From Cellulomonas sp. S1-8 (GTDB lineage: Bacteria; Actinomycetota; Actinomycetes; Actinomycetales; Cellulomonadaceae), in contig NZ_CP110806.1 in NCBI RefSeq assembly GCF_026184235.1, positions 2,604,001 through 2,668,000 of the forward strand: DNA of 64,000 nt, read 5' to 3'. Shown here in pieces: positions 59,405 to 64,000 of the stretch. The position numbers were made by a program, and so were the translations under genes. How positions within the stretch are numbered: position 1 is the stretch's first letter; every line of letters starts with the position of its first letter. The notes below the pieces were generated by a model. The model worked only from the letters and a program-made list of their open reading frames with translations. It ran no database searches and had not been told where the DNA came from.

Positions 59405-59533
59405 TCAGACGAAGTCCTTGCAGCAACCGCTCGCCCCGCCGTTGAGCGAGACGGAGGCGGTCACTGCGGGGGCACCGACGACGAGCGAGCCGACGATGGC
59501 GAGAGCGGCGATTGCGCTGGTGAGGGGCTTCAT
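59405..59533 (-). CDS. 42-residue exported peptide precursor next to XRE-TPR regulator
   Basis: ATG 59533 with an excellent ribosome binding site (AGGAG, 7 bases away) opens a 42-codon gene. Residues 1-26 are a clean signal peptide: MKPLTS, a hydrophobic core AIAALAIVGSLVVG, then APAVTA as a signal peptidase I site. The mature part is only 16 residues (SVSLNGGASGCCKDFV) with a Cys-Cys pair near the end. The layout matches secreted pro-peptides of RRNPP signalling pairs, although those are best known in Firmicutes. A bacteriocin-like or modified peptide is the main alternative; no modification gene is adjacent. Confidence 0.7.
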   Translation of the reverse strand: MKPLTSAIAALAIVGSLVVGAPAVTASVSLNGGASGCCKDFV

Positions 59534-59696
59534 GTCGTTCTCCTGTGTGAGGGCTCCATGCTGCCTGGGGACTCGGACGTCGACGGCCCGCCAGGTCAGG
59601 ACACGTCGCCGACAGGGTGACACATCACCCCCTTCCGTGCGAGCAGACCGCCACCCGAACGGCTCATTCCAGATTCCACCCCCGTCTCAGATGATC

Positions 59697-59712
59697 ACAT
59701 GTCCGGACTTGT
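59697..59712. promoter_or_regulatory. Inverted repeat upstream of the EAL-like gene
   Basis: ACATGTCC and GGACTTGT pair at 7 of 8 positions, directly adjacent to each other, in the short divergent region between the peptide gene and the EAL-like gene. It ends 15 bases before the EAL ATG. Confidence 0.4.
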
Positions 59713-59727
59713 GGTGTCATAGGGGCC

Positions 59728-60453
59728 ATGACATCGGACGATTCGACTCGATCGCTCGCGCAGCTCGGCGCGGCGGTCGACGCGGCCATCCCACGCGCCC
59801 TGCGGCGCGAGTGGGAGCGGCACATCGCCCTCGAACCGGTGCTGGTCGCGCGCCAGGGCATCTACTCGGCCCACGGCCGTCCGTTCGCCTACCAGATCTC
59901 CTACCGGGCCCCGGGCCACCACCCGGAGCTCGCCCGCAGCTGGGGCCGGGCCGACCACGAGCGCGCGACCGACCACGTGCTGCGAGCCACGTTCGGACGT
60001 GCCGACCTCGAGCACGTCGCCCAGGGCCGCCTCCTGTTCGTGCGGTGCCCGCGGGCGCACCTCCTGGGTGACCTGCCCCTCCCGGCCCGCCCGGACCGCC
60101 TCGTCATCGAGGTCAGCACGGCGACCGAGATCGACGCCGCTGCGCTCGCCGGGATCCGCCGTCTGCGCGAGCAGGGCTTCCGGATCGCGCTGCCCGCCTT
60201 CATCGACCTACCGGCGCAACGCCGTCTGCTGCCCCACGCGGACTTCGTCAAGGTCGACGTCCGCGACCTCGACGTCGAGGGGCACCCGGTCGTGCGCGTC
60301 GCGCGGTCGTTCGGCGCGATGCTCGTCGCCGAGTACGTCGAGTCGCCCGACGTGCTGCGGCACGCCCGCGACCTCGGCTTCACGCTGTTCCAGGGCAACC
60401 TGATCGAGCGCGCCGGCGTGCTCGACCGCGCCGGCGCCCGCCTCGTCAGCTGA
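59728..60453 (+). CDS. Degenerate EAL-domain protein
   Basis: 241 residues similar to the EAL half of YuxH-type proteins: VARQGIYSAHGRPFAYQISYRAP, LVIEVSTATEID, FVKVDVRDLD, LVAEYVESPDVLRHARDLGFTLFQGNLIER. The EAL motif itself (E-x-L-x-R in catalytic members) reads Q-I-S-Y-R, so the first metal-binding Glu is lost. Cyclic-di-GMP hydrolysis is unlikely; nucleotide binding or protein docking is possible. The HDOD domain of YuxH proteins is missing. It is divergent from the exported peptide gene. Confidence 0.8.
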   Translation: MTSDDSTRSLAQLGAAVDAAIPRALRREWERHIALEPVLVARQGIYSAHGRPFAYQISYRAPGHHPELARSWGRADHERATDHVLRATFGRADLEHVAQGRLLFVRCPRAHLLGDLPLPARPDRLVIEVSTATEIDAAALAGIRRLREQGFRIALPAFIDLPAQRRLLPHADFVKVDVRDLDVEGHPVVRVARSFGAMLVAEYVESPDVLRHARDLGFTLFQGNLIERAGVLDRAGARLVS

Positions 60454-60716
60454 GCGCACCGAGGGCCGCGACGCCCGCCCCGGTCACGACGTCACCGGAC
60501 CGGCTGCGTCCGGACGGGTGATCCTGCCGGCGCCGAGGTCATGATCCCGGCGGCCGCCGGTCCCCCACCGTGTGACCACGAACGGGCCTGAGGGCCGGTT
60601 GAGCACGGGACGCCCCGGCCGGACGACACGTCCTGGTGCTCGTCGACGTCACCCGCGCAGCGCGCGATCGCTCCCCCGTGCGGGCGACGTCACGACCGAC
60701 GCGCCCGCGGTCCTGC

Positions 60717-61763
60717 TCAGCGGTCGACGGCCGACGCCACGCGCAGGACGGCACGCTCGACCGCGAACCGTGGGTCACGCCCCTCGCCCTTGACCTCCGC
60801 GTCGGCCTGCGCGACGGCGGTGATCGCGACCGCCAGGCCTTCCGGAGTCCACCGGCGCAGGTCCTGCGCCGCGCGGTCCACCTGCCACGGCGCCATGCCG
60901 AGCTCGCGTGCCGCGGCGGCGCCGCGGCCACGCACGGCACCCACCTTCGCCAGGGTGCGCAGGCGTGCGGCGAGCGCCGCCACGATCGGGACCGGGTCGA
61001 GCCCGGTCACGAGCGCGTGCCGCAGCAGAGCGACCGCCCGCCCGGCGTCGCCCGCCACGGCGGCGTCGGCGACCTGGAAGCCGGTGGCCTCGACACGGCC
61101 GCCGTGGTAACGCCGCACCGCGTCCTCGCCGATCAGCCCGGTGGTGTCGGCGACGAGCTGACCGCACGCGGCGGCGAGCTCCCGCAGGTCGGACCCCACG
61201 GCGTCGACGAGCGCCCGGACACCGCGCGCGTCGGCACGGCGACCGGCGCGCCGGAGCTCCTCGGAGACGAAGCCGGCCTTGTCGGAGTCGGACTTCACCT
61301 GCTCGCACCCGACGGTGGGTACCTGGGCGCGCTTCGCGGCGTCGAGCAGCCGCTTGCCCCGCTGGCCGCCCGCGTGCCGGAGCACGACGACGACGTCCGG
61401 GACGGGCGAGGCCAGGTAGGCCTCGGCGTCGAGCAGCAGCGCGTCGCCGGCCCGCTCGACACCCTCGACCAGCAGGACCTTGCCGTCGGCGAACAGCGAC
61501 GGGCTCGTCAGGACGGTCAGCTCGCCCGTCGCGTACGTGGCCGCGTCCACACGCGTCACCTCCACGTCCGGGTCGCGCTCCCGCGCGAGGGCGACGATGC
61601 GCTCGCACGCCCGCTCGGCCAGCAGCTCCTCGGGTCCGCTGACCAGCACCACCGGCGCCGGCTCGGCGTGCGTCCACGGCACGCCCCCCGACGTCCCGCC
61701 GGTGCGGCCGCGTGCTGCTCCGCCGGTGCTGCGGGACGGACGGGCAGGGGTGCGGGAGGCCAC
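60717..61763 (-). CDS. holA: DNA polymerase III delta subunit
   Basis: Clamp-loader subunit that opens the sliding clamp. 348 residues. N-terminal AAA-like domain (APVVLVSGPEELLAERACERIVALA), centre VVVVLRHAGGQRGKRLLDAAKRA, SDLRELAAACGQLVADT and the C-terminal domain with IVAALAARLRTLAKVGA and LGMAPWQVDRAAQDLRRW. The first 35 residues are low-complexity and the start (GTG 61763) could be later. Gene order comEA-comEC-holA is standard for actinobacteria. Confidence 0.94.
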   Translation of the reverse strand: MASRTPARPSRSTGGAARGRTGGTSGGVPWTHAEPAPVVLVSGPEELLAERACERIVALARERDPDVEVTRVDAATYATGELTVLTSPSLFADGKVLLVEGVERAGDALLLDAEAYLASPVPDVVVVLRHAGGQRGKRLLDAAKRAQVPTVGCEQVKSDSDKAGFVSEELRRAGRRADARGVRALVDAVGSDLRELAAACGQLVADTTGLIGEDAVRRYHGGRVEATGFQVADAAVAGDAGRAVALLRHALVTGLDPVPIVAALAARLRTLAKVGAVRGRGAAAARELGMAPWQVDRAAQDLRRWTPEGLAVAITAVAQADAEVKGEGRDPRFAVERAVLRVASAVDR

Positions 61764-61857
61764 GGCCCCAGCCTGCCAGACGGCGCCGACACGCCCTGCC
61801 CGCGACCGGCCCTCGGCGTCCCCTGAGCCTCGGCCCCGTCCAGACCTTCCCCCGGCC

Positions 61858-63396
61858 TCACCCCGGGCGTGGACGACGCAGCACGAGCACGGCCGCCGCC
61901 ACGACGGCGACCGCCGCCGTCACGGCACCCCCGGCACCCGGCCACCACGCCAGGGACGCCCCCGGCAGCCCCGCCGCGCAGCGCGCCACCGCGGCGATCC
62001 ACCAGCAGGCCGCGCCCGCGCCGGCCGCGACCACGCCCGCCGCCGCCGGCCAGGGCCCCGCGAGCAGCGCCGCCAGCAGGCCCAGCACGGTCGCGGGTGC
62101 CACCGCGGGCGCCACGACGAGGTTCGCCGCGACGGCCCACGGCCCGAGGGTCGGCCACAGGGCGAGCGTCACCGGCAGGCACCCCACCTGAGCCGCGACG
62201 GGCGCCGCGAGCAGCGCGGCCGCGTCGCGCCCGCACCGCGGGGACCACCGCTCGACGAGCGGACGGCCGAGGACGACCAGGCCCGCCGTGGCCGCGACCG
62301 AGAGCGCGAAGCCGACGTCCACCCCGAGCCAGGGGTCGGCGACGAGCAGGGCGACGACGGCCGCCGCCAGCGCCGCCGGACCCGCCGCGCGGCGGCCCGC
62401 GACCAGGCCGAGCAGGCCGACCCCACCCATGACGGCTGCCCGCACGACGCTCGGCGACGGGCCGACCACGAGCAGCAGACCCGTGCCGGCGAGCGCGACC
62501 GCGGCCACCCGCACCGGCAGCGGCGCACCCACGGCACCGGCGGCGGCGAGCACCAGGGCGCCGAGGATCGCGAAGTGGGCGCCGGACACCGCCATCACGT
62601 GGGCGAGCCCGGCGGCGCGCATCGCCGTGACGAGGTCCGCCGGCACGGCGCCGGTGTCGCCGACGGTCACGGCGGGCAGCAGCCCGCGCACGTCCGCCGG
62701 CATGCCCGCGGCGACCGTCCGGGCGGCGGCACGGACCCGGCCCGCCCCGGCATGCGCCGGGTGCGGCGCGCCGGTGACGGCCGGGTCGTCCCCCGCCCGC
62801 AGCACGACGGCGGCCCGTTCGCCGCGCGTCGTGGCGGTCAGGGTGCCGCGCAGCTGCACGGTCGAGCCCAGCGGCGGCGCCGCAGGGGCGACGACCTCGA
62901 CCGGTGCCGCCACCCGGTGCCAGCGACCGTCGAACCGGAGCGCGGAGGCCGTCACCGTGAACCGCAGACGTGGGTCGGCGCCGCCTGCCGGACGCGAGCC
63001 GGTCGACACCCACCCGACGACCTCGACCGCCCGGCCCTGCGCGGCCGCGGCCGTGAGCGGCGCGGGAGCGCGCTGCTCCTGCGCGACCGCACCGCTGACG
63101 AGCACGGCGGCCGCGGTCGCGACGCCCAGCACGACGGCCGGCGCCGCGCGACGCAGCCGCCCGGGGCCGGTCGCACGTCCGGGGGTCGGTGCACCCGCAC
63201 CCCGCACGACGTGCCGGACCGCCGCCGCCAGCACGACAGCCGCCGCACCGGCCAGCAGCGCACCGGGCAGCAGGACCGCACGCGCCACGGCCTGGGGGGC
63301 GTGCACCACGACCACCGCCGCGCACCACGCCGCGACGGCGGGCGGGACGAGCCTCAGGTCGAGCGCCACCGCGGCGACCGACGGCCCGACGCTCAC
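61858..63396 (-). CDS. comEC: ComEC/Rec2 DNA-uptake channel protein, short form
   Basis: 512 residues, integral membrane protein. The competence domain signature is GLAHVMAVSGAHFAILG (about residues 267-283), then PSPSVVRAAVMGGVGLLGLV and DPWLGVDVGFALSVAATAGLV. An N-terminal OB-like DUF4131 region precedes it. The C-terminal metallo-beta-lactamase domain found in many ComEC proteins is absent, as in the short actinobacterial form (for example the roughly 514-residue mycobacterial protein). GTG 63396 overlaps the comEA stop (GTGA). Confidence 0.92.
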   Translation of the reverse strand: MSVGPSVAAVALDLRLVPPAVAAWCAAVVVVHAPQAVARAVLLPGALLAGAAAVVLAAAVRHVVRGAGAPTPGRATGPGRLRRAAPAVVLGVATAAAVLVSGAVAQEQRAPAPLTAAAAQGRAVEVVGWVSTGSRPAGGADPRLRFTVTASALRFDGRWHRVAAPVEVVAPAAPPLGSTVQLRGTLTATTRGERAAVVLRAGDDPAVTGAPHPAHAGAGRVRAAARTVAAGMPADVRGLLPAVTVGDTGAVPADLVTAMRAAGLAHVMAVSGAHFAILGALVLAAAGAVGAPLPVRVAAVALAGTGLLLVVGPSPSVVRAAVMGGVGLLGLVAGRRAAGPAALAAAVVALLVADPWLGVDVGFALSVAATAGLVVLGRPLVERWSPRCGRDAAALLAAPVAAQVGCLPVTLALWPTLGPWAVAANLVVAPAVAPATVLGLLAALLAGPWPAAAGVVAAGAGAACWWIAAVARCAAGLPGASLAWWPGAGGAVTAAVAVVAAAVLVLRRPRPG

Positions 63397-64000
63397 ACGC
63401 GCACCCGCGGGCGGAGCTCCGCGAGCAGCGCGGGTCCGATGCCGGAGACGTCGTCGAGCTCGTCGACGGTCGTGAAGGGGCTGCCTGCGCGGTGCTCGAC
63501 GATCCGCGCGGCGAGCACCGGACCGACGCCCGGCAGCGCCTCGAGGGTCACGGCGTCGGCGGTGTTGAGGTCCACCAGGGCGTCCTGCGGGGGGCCGACC
63601 ACGGCGGCGGGCGCCGCGCCGACCTGCGGCAGGACCAGCTGCTCACCGTCGGTGAGCACGCGCGCGAGGTTGACCCCGGCGAGGTCGGCCTCGGGCGTGC
63701 TGCCGCCGGCGGCGGCGACCGCCTCGGCGACCCGGGAGCCGAGCGGGAGCCGCACCACACCGGGGTCCGCGACCGCCCCGACGACGTGGACCACGAGCTC
63801 GTCCGCCGGGTCCGCCGCGTCGCCCGTCACGCGTCCGGCGACCGCCGGCGTCGGGAGCGCCACCGGCTCACCCTGGGGCGCGGCGGCGGACCGCAGCGCG
63901 ACCCCGCCCGCGACGAGCGCGAGCAGCAGCACCGCCGTCCCGGCGGCCCGCCAACCCGGCACCCACCGCACCCGGGGGGTCGGGGCGACCGGGACCGTCG
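63393..64000 (-). CDS. comEA: ComEA helix-hairpin-helix DNA-binding protein (5' end outside window)
   Basis: At least 202 codons; the reading frame stays open to base 64000, so the start is not in the window (a GTG at 63971 is possible). One membrane anchor (AAGTAVLLLALVAGGVALRSA) is followed by a SLBB domain (HVVGAVADPGVVRLPLGSRVAEAVAAAGG) and tandem helix-hairpin-helix motifs (VDLNTADAVTLEALPGVGPVLAARIVEHR; FTTVDELDDVSGIGPALLAEL). It binds incoming DNA and passes it to ComEC. The downstream comEC and holA follow in order. Confidence 0.94.
   Translation of the reverse strand, partial: TVPVAPTPRVRWVPGWRAAGTAVLLLALVAGGVALRSAAAPQGEPVALPTPAVAGRVTGDAADPADELVVHVVGAVADPGVVRLPLGSRVAEAVAAAGGSTPEADLAGVNLARVLTDGEQLVLPQVGAAPAAVVGPPQDALVDLNTADAVTLEALPGVGPVLAARIVEHRAGSPFTTVDELDDVSGIGPALLAELRPRVRV

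Noticed and set aside
60454..60716. Possible small gene between the EAL-like gene and holA
   Set aside because: No frame has both a ribosome binding site and protein-like composition; no clear promoter or hairpin either.
61858..63396. ComEC without the metallo-beta-lactamase domain
   Set aside because: Looked like a truncation, but short ComEC proteins of about 510 residues are normal in actinobacteria and the gene ends cleanly before holA.

Overview
The window is very GC-rich with dense, mostly overlapping genes. It looks like a chromosomal segment of an actinobacterium of the Cellulomonas type (Micrococcales); the genus is an inference. Support comes from the housekeeping order comEA-comEC-holA-rpsT-lepA-hemW-hrcA-dnaJ-rsmE-phoH-ybeY-era-leuA-recO-uppS-glyS-dusB, from GTG starts and probable leaderless promoters (a -10 box six to nine bases before the start codon), and from a mycothiol-type maleylpyruvate isomerase-like protein. 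I see no tRNA, rRNA, CRISPR array, insertion sequence or prophage.

Layout, left to right. 1-3.3 kb: the 5' part of dusB, an ArsR/AHSA1 regulator pair, a toxin-antitoxin-like XRE/nucleotidyltransferase pair whose second gene is frameshifted, and a small membrane protein. 3.3-8.6 kb: glyS, the znuABC zinc importer behind a probable Zur-controlled leaderless promoter, a DedA-like protein and a VOC protein. 8.6-12.2 kb: uppS, recO and leuA, the last preceded by a 15-codon leucine leader peptide. 12.2-15 kb: a membrane-anchored beta-propeller protein and a VOC/TetR divergent pair.

15-31 kb: one contiguous eight-gene minus-strand block resembling the PFNA cluster of Bifidobacterium. It holds a PP2C phosphatase, an FHA protein, a Ser/Thr kinase, a 2062-residue fibronectin-III protein, a MoxR ATPase, a DUF58 protein, a transglutaminase-fold membrane protein and an RDD-FHA protein. 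Most neighbours overlap by a few bases, so they are probably one operon. It carries a complete phosphorylation circuit (kinase, phosphatase, two FHA readers) tied to cell-surface proteins. The transglutaminase fold has lost its catalytic Cys and His.

31-49.5 kb: a hydrolase, era, a CorC/HlyC protein, ybeY and phoH in one run; ppdK on the other strand; the CIRCE-controlled hrcA-dnaJ-rsmE operon; DUF3097; membrane proteins; hemW; lepA; and an MDMPI-type protein. 49.5-52.9 kb: the widespread but poorly understood transglutaminase/alpha-E/circularly permuted ATP-grasp operon. 53-56.5 kb: a cell-surface locus with a SipW-type exported protein, a two-domain DUF3494 adhesin, and a third gene that starts with what should be the adhesin's LPxTG anchor in the -1 frame.

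56.8-64 kb: a PemK-like protein, rpsT with a strong terminator, an XRE-TPR regulator preceded by a gene for a 42-residue exported peptide (a candidate peptide-signalling pair), a degenerate EAL protein, then holA, comEC and comEA. The most promising undescribed systems are the XRE-TPR/peptide pair, the out-of-frame adhesin anchor and the pseudo-transglutaminase. The leuA leader, where the Leu codons can pair with the leuA ribosome binding site, is a concrete regulatory prediction.
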